Source: Rhodothermales bacterium (lineage in GTDB: Bacteria; Bacteroidota; Rhodothermia; Rhodothermales; UBA10348). From it: DNA of 6,209 nucleotides. The notes under the pieces were generated by a model, which worked only from the letters and a program-made list of their open reading frames with translations, ran no database searches and was not told the origin of the DNA. Numbering within the stretch: the first letter of the stretch is position 1; every line of letters starts with the position of its first letter. The translations under genes were made by a program, and so were the position numbers. The DNA is taken from positions 1 to 6,209 of the forward strand of contig JAURGV010000145.1 in the NCBI GenBank assembly GCA_030833605.1, read 5' to 3'. Of this stretch, positions 1-6,033 are shown piece by piece.

Positions 1-495
1 CAGTTGCCCGATCATGTGCACTACTGGTTAGGCGGCGATGGTGAAGAAGGAGATGCTATTCTGCAAGCCATTGCAGCCCATGACCTTGGGGACAGAGTTC
101 GGTTGCTCGGGCGCCTCGGCGAAGGCGACCTTACCCGTCTGTATCAAAGTGCTGACCTGTTTTTGATGCCAAATATTCCAGTTCCTGGGGACATGGAAGG
201 GTTTGGTATTGTGATGCTGGAAGCAGCGATGAATGGTCTTCCCTCCATTGCTGCACGACTTGAAGGCATAAAAGAGGTCATATCCGAAGGAAAAAATGGG
301 TGTTTTATTGAATCTAGGGACCATTCTGGATTCGTAGAGCGCATTACGCACTTCGACTCGAATCGGAATGAATTAGCATCGCTTTCGCAGGCGTCTACAC
401 AGTATGTCGCAGCCACTTTTGGATGGGACGCCGTTGCAACCAATTATTATTCGGCTTTAAAAAGACTATTCAATGCCCGCGTTTTCCCTGTTTAA
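1..495 (+). CDS. Glycosyltransferase family 4 (GT-B fold), C-terminal part, 5' truncated by window edge
   Basis: The frame is open from base 1, so the gene begins upstream. A TTG at 4 gives the first possible in-window start but is unlikely to be the real one. The 164 visible residues are the C-terminal Rossmann half of a GT-B enzyme. They show YWLGGDGEE (a nucleotide-sugar domain strand), then RVRLLGRL, then a helix with LYQSADLFLMP, then the GT4 E-x7-E signature at EGFGIVMLE (window residues 66 and 74), which in this family contacts the donor nucleotide sugar. GLPSIAARLEGIKEVI and NGCFIE follow, as is usual in GT4. The family moves a sugar from an NDP-sugar to a glycan or lipid acceptor at the cytoplasmic face of the membrane. 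The acceptor and sugar cannot be read here. The 3' end overlaps the next gene by 23 bp, so the two are probably co-transcribed. The family call is firm; the substrate is unknown. Confidence 0.93.
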   Translation, partial: QLPDHVHYWLGGDGEEGDAILQAIAAHDLGDRVRLLGRLGEGDLTRLYQSADLFLMPNIPVPGDMEGFGIVMLEAAMNGLPSIAARLEGIKEVISEGKNGCFIESRDHSGFVERITHFDSNRNELASLSQASTQYVAATFGWDAVATNYYSALKRLFNARVFPV

Positions 496-1294
496 CATAA
501 AAAACGACGATACACGTCGAATCGTTGTTTGTTTAATCGTGCTTTTGACGATCGCCCTTGGCTTTCTGCAGTTTTCGTTTCGCGCTTCTGTGATCGCGAC
601 GCTCATTAGCGCTTTTGGGCTACTCGGGCTGTGCCTAATGCACTATTATCGCGAATCCATTAACCGGCACGTTATTCAAGCCCAAGACATTCAAGACCTC
701 CAGTTTTTGCAGTCAAAACTCAACTTGCGCAAACCATTGCCCTACCTCACAGGTTGGTCAGCGTCGCCAGCCCTTGCAGCTCGTTTGCATAGCTTGGTGT
801 TGAATGAGAAGCCCCAAACCATCTTAGAACTAGGAAGCGGCGTGTCTACCATTGTTATGGCGTATGCGATTGAAGCCCGGGGTCACGGGCGTCTCGTATC
901 TATAGACCACGACGCTAAATATGCTCAGAAAACCAGAAATGAGCTTAAAAGACATCATCTAGACCATTTGGCAGAGGTAATCGACGCTCCCCTGGTGAAC
1001 GTCGAAATCAACGGGAAAAGCCAAAAATGGTATGATACTCGGGCCATCGAGCAGCTTACGGAAATCAACTTATTGGTTGTGGACGGTCCGCCAAGGGAAA
1101 CCAACAAAGATGCGCGCGTACCGGCCTATCAATTCCTTCGATCCAAGCTAAAGCCAGGAAGCATCGTGGTCATTGATGACTCGGCTCGTTCGGACGAAAA
1201 GAACTCTGTCGACCTTTGGACCAATGATTCGGACGTTCAATTCAACGAAAGCATTCCCTCCGAAAAAGGCGTGTGCGTTCGCGTCATTAAGTAA
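473..1294 (+). CDS. Membrane-anchored class I SAM-dependent methyltransferase-like protein (Methyltransf_24 type)
   Basis: This 273-residue protein has two parts. Residues about 16-56 are strongly hydrophobic and form two closely spaced membrane segments (about 17-34 and 38-56). After a linker, residues about 90-273 form a Rossmann methyltransferase domain. Motif I is ILELGSGVST (117-126). The acidic end of strand 2 is SIDHD (143-147, D145 being the likely SAM-ribose ligand). LLVVDGPP lies at 200-207, and a strand ending in VVIDD at 232-236. LPYLTGWSASP at 89-99 before the domain is also typical of these proteins. The ATG at 473 overlaps the glycosyltransferase stop and has only A-rich sequence upstream, with no clear Shine-Dalgarno site, so translational coupling is likely. 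Proteins of this type often sit next to glycosyltransferases in surface-polysaccharide clusters, so methylation of a glycan or lipid carrier is an inference. Enzymatic activity is not proven by the sequence. Confidence 0.85.
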   Translation: MPAFSLFNIKNDDTRRIVVCLIVLLTIALGFLQFSFRASVIATLISAFGLLGLCLMHYYRESINRHVIQAQDIQDLQFLQSKLNLRKPLPYLTGWSASPALAARLHSLVLNEKPQTILELGSGVSTIVMAYAIEARGHGRLVSIDHDAKYAQKTRNELKRHHLDHLAEVIDAPLVNVEINGKSQKWYDTRAIEQLTEINLLVVDGPPRETNKDARVPAYQFLRSKLKPGSIVVIDDSARSDEKNSVDLWTNDSDVQFNESIPSEKGVCVRVIK

Positions 1295-1304
1295 GTTTGT
1301 TGTT

Positions 1305-1350
1305 GATCAGTTCGGTCTATTTCGATCGGTCGGTTTATTCCGATCGGTCT
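1305..1350. repeat. Imperfect 18-19 bp tandem repeat, about 2.5 copies, at a convergent gene junction
   Basis: Copy 1 is 1305-1323 (GATCAGTTCGGTCTATTTC), copy 2 is 1324-1341 (GATCGGTCGGTTTATTCC) and a partial third copy is 1342-1350 (GATCGGTCT). The same stretch contains a 7-bp inverted repeat, CGATCGG at 1323-1329 with CCGATCG at 1340-1346, around a 10-base loop. The block begins 11 bp after the methyltransferase stop and runs across the stop codon of the - strand exporter (1335-1337), so the last residues of that protein are coded inside it. The stem could act as a weak two-way terminator, but neither strand has a T run after it. It may simply be a small slippage product. Confidence 0.6.
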
Positions 1351-3827
1351 TCTAGGAATTGAATAAGGGCGGGAAGAAAAAATAGCGCTGCGGCCAGTGT
1401 CGCGCCAATTCCGATAACGGCTAACATTCCGATGGATTCCAAGCCGGGATGGAAGCTCAACAGCAGTCCTGCAAATCCAACCATGGTTGTAAGAGACCCC
1501 ATGGCCACGTGCTCTCCTGTGGAGCGCAACACGCGCAGTATCGAACCGGGGCCCTCTTCTCGATATCGGTGGACCAGATGCACGCCCGCGTCGTTGCCGA
1601 TTCCGAGCACGGCTGGCAAAACGATGAGGTTGTAGAAATTCAGTTTTACGTCCACAAACTCAACGATCAACAGCATCCAAAGGATGCCAACCACCAAGGG
1701 TAACAAAGCTAAGGCGGTCCAACGAAGGGTCATAAAGTTCGCGTACATCAGGATCAAAACGATCAAAAAGGTCGCGATGACCATCAAAGGCGCCTCTCTA
1801 CGCATCAATTTTAACATGTCGGCAGCAACCAAAGAGGTTGAGCCCGCATGGTACTCCCGTCCGTCAGGCGTTGCAACGGTTCCGACGTCCTCGGAAAAGG
1901 CGATAGATGCGCGGCCATCGGACAAACCAACCGACGGGTAAATGATTACGAAATTGCCCAGTTCACCTGTTTTCGAGGTGAATTGCTTGCGCAAAAATTC
2001 GGGTACTTCTTCAATTTGAAGCACACGATCCGTGGAGGCGGCGCGGCGAAGCCGCGCCATATCTTCCGATTCATCCATTTCTAAGAAGGGATCGGCCAGC
2101 ATCTCCCGTAAATAGGCGATGCGCTGTAGGCGTTCCTGCTGCGCTTCAGGCGTCATGGGAAAGCGATCCTGTAACGATTCCACCCGATCAATGGTGGGAG
2201 AAAGCGTGTCCGCTTCAATCGACGCGTTCAATACCGCTGCAATCGGGGGAATTTCTTCGGGCGTATCCACAACGATGTAGGCCGGATTGCGACGCCTGGT
2301 GTCATCGTGCACTAGTTTTTCGACCGCTCTTCGCGCTTCGTACTCATGATATGTGGGTTCCAAGACGCCAAATCGGTACTCAAATCCAACCCGAGGCAAC
2401 ATCCCAAAGGCGCCCATCACGGCGAGCACGCTGAATACCAACACGATTCCAGAGGCAGGAAATCGTTTCGAACCCGAATCCGCTTTAGTGACCACGGTAG
2501 AGCCCGACTCCATATTGAGTAGGCGCGCTTTTTCAAAAAGTGAAAGCAACGCGGGCAAAACTACTAACATGGCAATCAGCGCAAATAGAATTCCCGAGCC
2601 CGCGATAAATCCAAACTGACTGAACCCTCTGAAATCGGCAAAAACCAACACAAATAAGGCCAGTGAGGTAGTCAATGCGCCGATCGTTATGGCCTGCCCT
2701 GTGCTTACAAACGTACTTTCAGCGGCTTCAAGGACACTTTGGCCGGATGCTCTTTGTTCGGAATAGCGTGCATAAAAATGGATGCCAAAATCAATACCGA
2801 GGCCAAACAACACGAGTCCCAGCGTAGAAGTCATCAAGTTTAGCTGTCCATAGGCCAATGAAGCCAGTCCAAACGTCCAAGCCAGACTCATGAGCAGTGG
2901 CAATCCAATGACTAAAGCCATGACGGGCATACGCAGGATTTCTGCCAGTAAAATTTTCAGTTTAAACGTACGGCCAGCACGCGCTGCATAGGACTTATAA
3001 AAGAAATACAGCACAACCATTAGCAGTACGGCAAAAACACCGGACCCGAACGAGTTGAAAACGTCCTTCTGAATGGTTTGAACCTCAATCATTTGCCGCA
3101 GCAGTCGCCCTGCTGTTGTGACCTTCATATCGCTATTAAACGATGCCGGCTCTAGGGCTTCAATGGCCTTTTCAACGTCTTTATAGGCATCCTCTATGAA
3201 CTGAATGTTCGTTGAGGCCTGTGCCGGGAAAAACCGTAGCACCATGGTGAGGCTGTCGTCCGAAATCGGATATTCCTTCGAAACGATCTCGTTATAGATA
3301 GAGGAAAGCTCTTCGCCGACAGAGTCGGGTTCTGCATCATCTTCATCCAGATCAAAGTAAAAGGGGGATGCCTCCAGCCGCGCCTGTTCAATCTTGTCGT
3401 CTAGCCAAGATTCCAATAGATCCAACTCCGGGGGTGTAGCGAAATAGAGGGCGTTATCTTTTAGAAACTCGGTTTCTTTCTTGAATTCAACCCGCTGGAA
3501 GTAGGGTTCGTCGTATTTAGCCCCTTGCAACGCAAGAATTTGGGGTACTAAGGCTTCAGCAAAACGTAAATTATCGGCAAACGAGGAGCTTTGAATAGCG
3601 ATGGATGCTTCGCTTTCTCCTCCCACGGTTTCTCGAAGGCGCTCCAACGCCTGCGAACTTGGATAGGATGGGGGAATGAGGTTGGCGAGGTCGGTATCGA
3701 TGCTAAGGTTTAGGGCCGATCGGACGCTGATAACGGACAATAGCACCGCAATAACCAACACCATGGAAGGGTGTTTGACAACACTGCGAATGAGAGGCCG
3801 GAGTCGTTCAAACAAATGATGCATCAT
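1335..3827 (-). CDS. MMPL/HpnN-like RND superfamily exporter
   Basis: This 830-residue inner-membrane protein has the two-fold RND plan. TM1 (about 21-39) is followed by LSIDTDLANLIP, a hallmark of MMPL/HpnN-type exporters, and a large extracytoplasmic domain (about 40-255). A five- to six-helix bundle (about 256-431) contains GLGIDFGIH (342-350, Asp346). A second single helix and extracytoplasmic loop follow, then the second bundle with GIGNDAGVH (742-750, Asp746). The two Asp residues lie exactly 400 residues apart, at equivalent places in the repeated halves, and are probable proton-relay residues. This family uses the proton gradient to move lipids or other hydrophobic molecules across or out of the inner membrane; HpnN carries hopanoids. 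No hopanoid gene is visible, so the substrate is open. The ATG at 3827 is followed directly by a second ATG. An AGGA at 3836-3839, 8 bases upstream, supports this start. An acidic run lies at residues 159-168. The length is close to full for the family. Confidence 0.9.
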   Translation of the reverse strand: MMHHLFERLRPLIRSVVKHPSMVLVIAVLLSVISVRSALNLSIDTDLANLIPPSYPSSQALERLRETVGGESEASIAIQSSSFADNLRFAEALVPQILALQGAKYDEPYFQRVEFKKETEFLKDNALYFATPPELDLLESWLDDKIEQARLEASPFYFDLDEDDAEPDSVGEELSSIYNEIVSKEYPISDDSLTMVLRFFPAQASTNIQFIEDAYKDVEKAIEALEPASFNSDMKVTTAGRLLRQMIEVQTIQKDVFNSFGSGVFAVLLMVVLYFFYKSYAARAGRTFKLKILLAEILRMPVMALVIGLPLLMSLAWTFGLASLAYGQLNLMTSTLGLVLFGLGIDFGIHFYARYSEQRASGQSVLEAAESTFVSTGQAITIGALTTSLALFVLVFADFRGFSQFGFIAGSGILFALIAMLVVLPALLSLFEKARLLNMESGSTVVTKADSGSKRFPASGIVLVFSVLAVMGAFGMLPRVGFEYRFGVLEPTYHEYEARRAVEKLVHDDTRRRNPAYIVVDTPEEIPPIAAVLNASIEADTLSPTIDRVESLQDRFPMTPEAQQERLQRIAYLREMLADPFLEMDESEDMARLRRAASTDRVLQIEEVPEFLRKQFTSKTGELGNFVIIYPSVGLSDGRASIAFSEDVGTVATPDGREYHAGSTSLVAADMLKLMRREAPLMVIATFLIVLILMYANFMTLRWTALALLPLVVGILWMLLIVEFVDVKLNFYNLIVLPAVLGIGNDAGVHLVHRYREEGPGSILRVLRSTGEHVAMGSLTTMVGFAGLLLSFHPGLESIGMLAVIGIGATLAAALFFLPALIQFLEDRSE
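2040..2058. repeat. Perfect GC-rich 8-bp inverted repeat with 3-base loop inside the exporter gene
   Basis: GGCGCGGC (2040-2047) pairs perfectly with GCCGCGCC (2051-2058) around GAA (TTC in the - strand mRNA). It lies in the second extracytoplasmic loop region of the exporter and encodes ARLRRA in a MARLRRAAS context. All eight pairs are G-C, so the hairpin should be very stable in the transcript. Its coding role explains part of the composition. A pause, an internal processing site, or chance are all possible. Confidence 0.6.
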
Positions 3828-3835
3828 GGAGAGAA

Positions 3836-3839
3836 TCCT
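3836..3839 (-). promoter_or_regulatory. Shine-Dalgarno site of the RND exporter
   Basis: On the - strand this reads TAGGA in a TTTAGGATT context. The AGGA is separated from the ATG at 3827 by 8 bases, which is good spacing. It favours the first of the two adjacent ATG codons and is the clearest ribosome binding site in the window. Confidence 0.6.
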
Positions 3840-3900
3840 AAATTGGTTGCGGCATCAAACTCGCAGATCGTCCGTATTGTTCAATTTTAGAGCGCCTGAA

Positions 3901-3946
3901 CCGTGAATCTATTGGTTTTCTATCTAAAATGACTCGGAATTCACGG
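3901..3946. repeat. 8-bp inverted repeat spanning a candidate -10 element
   Basis: CCGTGAAT at 3901-3908 is matched perfectly by ATTCACGG at 3939-3946, with 30 bases between. The TAAAAT at 3925-3930 sits between the arms. This layout fits an operator with two half-sites, or an RNA stem if the region is transcribed. No regulator gene is present nearby to support either choice. Confidence 0.45.
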
Positions 3947-4007
3947 GAAAACTCCCGATTTTACGTCCGATGATCCAACTCGGAGCCTATCCGACCCGTA
4001 AATCGGG
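3944..4007. repeat. Overlapping inverted repeats in the upstream region of the hydratase gene
   Basis: Three pairings are visible. CGGGA (3944-3948) with TCCCG (3953-3957) makes a 5-bp stem with a 4-base AAAC loop. CCCG (3995-3998) with CGGG (4004-4007) makes a 4-bp stem with a 5-base loop. CCCGATTTTACG (3954-3965) pairs with CGTAAATCGGG (3997-4007) over 11 bp with one bulged T. The long pairing excludes both small hairpins, as in an attenuator-like switch, but the arms are short. There is no T run after any of them, so a terminator is not supported. Confidence 0.4.
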
Positions 4008-4043
4008 CCATTCCGATCGAAAAAGTAATTGAACGTCTGCTAA

Positions 4044-4472
4044 ATGACTACCAATCCAAATACATACGAAGCGCTCGAAATAGGGCAATCCTTTAAAGTG
4101 AACCGCGTTTTGACCGCGCAAGACGTTCAATTGTTTGCCGACTTGACGGGAGACGACAACCCGATCCACGTAGATGCTGAATATGCCAGCACAACCCGGT
4201 TTGGCCAGCCCATTGTGCATGGAATTTTTCTGTTGGGAATTATTTCCAAAGCCCTTGGTCGTGATTTCCCTGGACCGGGATGTATCGCCGTCTCCATCCA
4301 AGCAAAGTTTTTACGCCCCGTCCCGGTTGGGTCTGAAATTACCGTTGAAGTGATCGTTGCGGAAAAAATTGAAAAATACCGCCATATTCGCATGAAAACG
4401 TACATCTACTTAGGAAAGAAGATGTGTGTAGGCGGCGAAGCGACCCTCATTCCACCCGGCGAAAACGACTAA
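4044..4472 (+). CDS. MaoC/PhaJ-like (R)-specific enoyl-CoA hydratase, single hot-dog domain
   Basis: This complete 142-residue protein has a single hot-dog domain, about the usual length for PhaJ-type hydratases. The hydratase signature LTGDDNPIHVD (34-44) supplies the expected catalytic pair Asp37 and His42, matching Asp31 and His36 of Aeromonas caviae PhaJ. RFGQPIVHGIF (52-62) is the second conserved block of the family, and AKFLRPVPVGSEITVEV follows on the last strands. The family reversibly hydrates trans-2-enoyl-CoA to (R)-3-hydroxyacyl-CoA in the cytoplasm. It serves beta-oxidation, polyhydroxyalkanoate supply or other acyl-CoA chemistry. No PHA synthase or other fatty-acid gene is in view, so the pathway is not set. 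The ATG at 4044 places the N-terminus correctly before the domain, although no clear Shine-Dalgarno precedes it. The gene is divergent from the RND exporter and convergent with the M48 gene, so it appears to be transcribed alone. Confidence 0.92.
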   Translation: MTTNPNTYEALEIGQSFKVNRVLTAQDVQLFADLTGDDNPIHVDAEYASTTRFGQPIVHGIFLLGIISKALGRDFPGPGCIAVSIQAKFLRPVPVGSEITVEVIVAEKIEKYRHIRMKTYIYLGKKMCVGGEATLIPPGEND

Positions 4473-4524
4473 TCGCCCTGGCATTGGGGCACCTTGGCGG
4501 TGACGCTCGCTACCTCAACCTCTG
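4473..4524. other. Short convergent spacer between hydratase and M48 genes
   Basis: These 52 bases separate two gene 3' ends. The best pairing is 4474-4481 with 4492-4499 (CGCC with GGCG, then two mismatches, then two more pairs), with no T run on either strand. It is therefore not a convincing intrinsic terminator. Rho-dependent or read-through termination is possible. Confidence 0.4.
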
Positions 4525-6033
4525 CTACTGAACAATCTTGTATACGGTTGCTGGGGGTAAGGATTGATTGACTTCAACTTGATTCAAAATGGCGAGTGTC
4601 AACAAGTCGGGTCCAGAACTTGAAATGTATGGGGCCATTACCTGGGTAAAGGGCGTGGTATTTCGCGTCGTTTGTAATGCGACCCGTTTAGGCTGCGTAT
4701 TCAGAATGGTCTGATTCGTTTCCCGGCGGAACCCTTGCATCGAGTTAATAAACTCTCCCGCGTAGGCGCTGTATCCATCTTTCGACGTCATACCTGTGAA
4801 CGCGAAGACCATACCATCAAAGTCGATATAATGCATCCGGATGCGAAGTACATTTCCGTTGCTGTCGGTGCCTTCGCCCAGAACGTAGTGGGCTGAAAAC
4901 CCACCCGCTTGACCAATTCCGCTTTCTACAACCTGCAATCCTTCGGTTGCCTTAAAGGCATCGGCAGCTTCCCGAGCTGTTTTATGTTTCGAGTCAACTT
5001 CCAGCAGCAGCACCGCAGCCTGATTTTCGGGTACCATTACCACGCGAGTGGGTTGATTGATGGTTTGAAATCCGCTGGGAACGGGAAAGCTGAACTTCAT
5101 TTGGGGATGATGAAACATACCGTTTTGAACAAAACCTTGACGTGGATCTTCCCCGTAAACCAACCCTTGCACATGCCGGAATAGGGAGCCTTGTCCCACG
5201 TTATTCATGGCGTATTGCCCTCTATACATGGCTGCACGTTTTTGAATAAACATCTCCCGGTCGCCTGGATCAGGGTGGGAAGACATCAAACTTGGTAGCG
5301 ACTGACCACTTTGTTCGCCCATTCGTTTTAACGAACGGAAAAAAGCAGATCCTTGTGCGGCATCGTATCCAGCCATAGCAGCATATTCGACGCCCAGCTG
5401 GTCCGATTCCGTTTCCGCATCACGACCGTATTTTAAGAACAACAATTGCGAAGCGGTGCTGCCGAGGTTTAGCACATTCTCGGCGGCGTTCCCCCCAAAT
5501 ACCGCTTGGCTGCCAATTGCACCCAGCAAGAGCGCTCCCATACCAAACTGCTGTTTTCTCATCGCCCTAGACCCGTGTCTACCAACGACATGCCCAATTT
5601 CATGACCCAAAACGACGGCTAATTGGGCTTCGTTTTCAAGATGTGCTAAAAGGCCTCTGGTCACATAGATGTAGCCACCCGGAAGGGCGAAAGCGTTTAC
5701 TACCGGGCTATCCAACACGCGGAAATAAAACTGCATGTTGGCCCACGTCGCGTCTACTTCACCTCGTTGAAAATGGCTTACGGAAGCAAGGGCCTGGCCG
5801 AGCGAATCCACATACGACGCAATCGCAGGGTTGTCGTATAGCCCATATTGGGCGACAATGGAGCCATCAGATTCCCTTCCAATTTGGATTTCCTCCGCTG
5901 GCGACCACGCGAAACCATACGATTTCCGACCTGAAATCGGATTTATACTGGAAGCGCAACCGGCCCAAAACGTGCTGAACACGACCAAAAGTAGGCCTAA
6001 TTGAGTAAGCGTTCGAGGTGAATAAGAACTCAT
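4525..6033 (-). CDS. M48 family zinc metalloprotease, predicted lipoprotein
   Basis: Using the ATG at 6033 gives 502 residues. That ATG shares ATGA with the TGA of the upstream gene, and the protein then begins with a basic n-region, a hydrophobic stretch (about 11-23) and Cys26 in FWAGC, a lipoprotein signal with an unusual Trp at -3. The peptidase domain shows NAFALPGGYIYVTRGLL (113-129), the zinc motif HEIGH (144-148; His144, Glu145, His148), and the third ligand as Glu207 in an ExxxD motif (ETESD). The conserved SSHPDPGDR is at 251-259. A second domain (about 305-440) starts at GMFHHPQMKFSFPVPSGF. The tail (447-502) resembles the LysM-like end of some M48 proteins (LAILNQV, then YKIVQ). 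Relatives such as BepA and LoiP act on envelope proteins in the periplasm. No BepA-type TPR repeats are evident. No Shine-Dalgarno is visible, fitting translational coupling. The specific substrate is unknown. Confidence 0.9.
   Translation of the reverse strand: MSSYSPRTLTQLGLLLVVFSTFWAGCASSINPISGRKSYGFAWSPAEEIQIGRESDGSIVAQYGLYDNPAIASYVDSLGQALASVSHFQRGEVDATWANMQFYFRVLDSPVVNAFALPGGYIYVTRGLLAHLENEAQLAVVLGHEIGHVVGRHGSRAMRKQQFGMGALLLGAIGSQAVFGGNAAENVLNLGSTASQLLFLKYGRDAETESDQLGVEYAAMAGYDAAQGSAFFRSLKRMGEQSGQSLPSLMSSHPDPGDREMFIQKRAAMYRGQYAMNNVGQGSLFRHVQGLVYGEDPRQGFVQNGMFHHPQMKFSFPVPSGFQTINQPTRVVMVPENQAAVLLLEVDSKHKTAREAADAFKATEGLQVVESGIGQAGGFSAHYVLGEGTDSNGNVLRIRMHYIDFDGMVFAFTGMTSKDGYSAYAGEFINSMQGFRRETNQTILNTQPKRVALQTTRNTTPFTQVMAPYISSSGPDLLTLAILNQVEVNQSLPPATVYKIVQ

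Larger units (their letters stand above)
3828..4043. promoter_or_regulatory. Divergent intergenic region with candidate promoters for exporter and hydratase
   Basis: This 216-bp gap separates two divergent genes and must hold at least one promoter for each unless transcription enters from further away. It is the longest non-coding stretch in the window and holds no supported small ORF. A -10-like TAAAAT lies on the + strand at 3925-3930, with only a poor -35-like GTGAAT at 3903-3908 (16-base spacer). A matching TAAAAT lies on the - strand at 3884-3889, with no good -35. Neither is strong, and a lineage with non-E. coli promoter consensus would make these matches unreliable. The right half (3901-4007) is rich in inverted repeats, listed separately. 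Confidence 0.5.

Noticed and set aside
28..443. Antisense frames of 99-107 residues across the glycosyltransferase
   Set aside because: The + strand frame carries clear GT4 motifs; the antisense products show no domain.
1173..1355. Small + strand frame ending in repeated GLFRSV peptides
   Set aside because: It mostly overlaps the methyltransferase in another frame, and its repeated ending is only the tandem DNA repeat translated.
1432..2619. Several + strand open frames of 67-88 residues inside the exporter gene
   Set aside because: All are opposite strongly conserved RND segments, and their translations are low-complexity or Pro/Arg-rich with no family features.
4029..4034. TTGAAC as a -35 element for the hydratase gene
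   Set aside because: It is only 9 bases from the ATG, leaving no room for a -10 and a start site.
4127..4405. Antisense open frames across the MaoC-like gene (also 3987-4301)
   Set aside because: They lie opposite a complete hot-dog enzyme with intact catalytic motifs and show no recognisable domain.
4474..4499. Possible terminator hairpin between hydratase and M48 genes
   Set aside because: The stem has two central mismatches and no T run follows on either strand.
4909..5978. + strand frames of 91 and 111 residues inside the M48 gene
   Set aside because: They are shadows of the protease, including the HEIGH region, with no features of their own.
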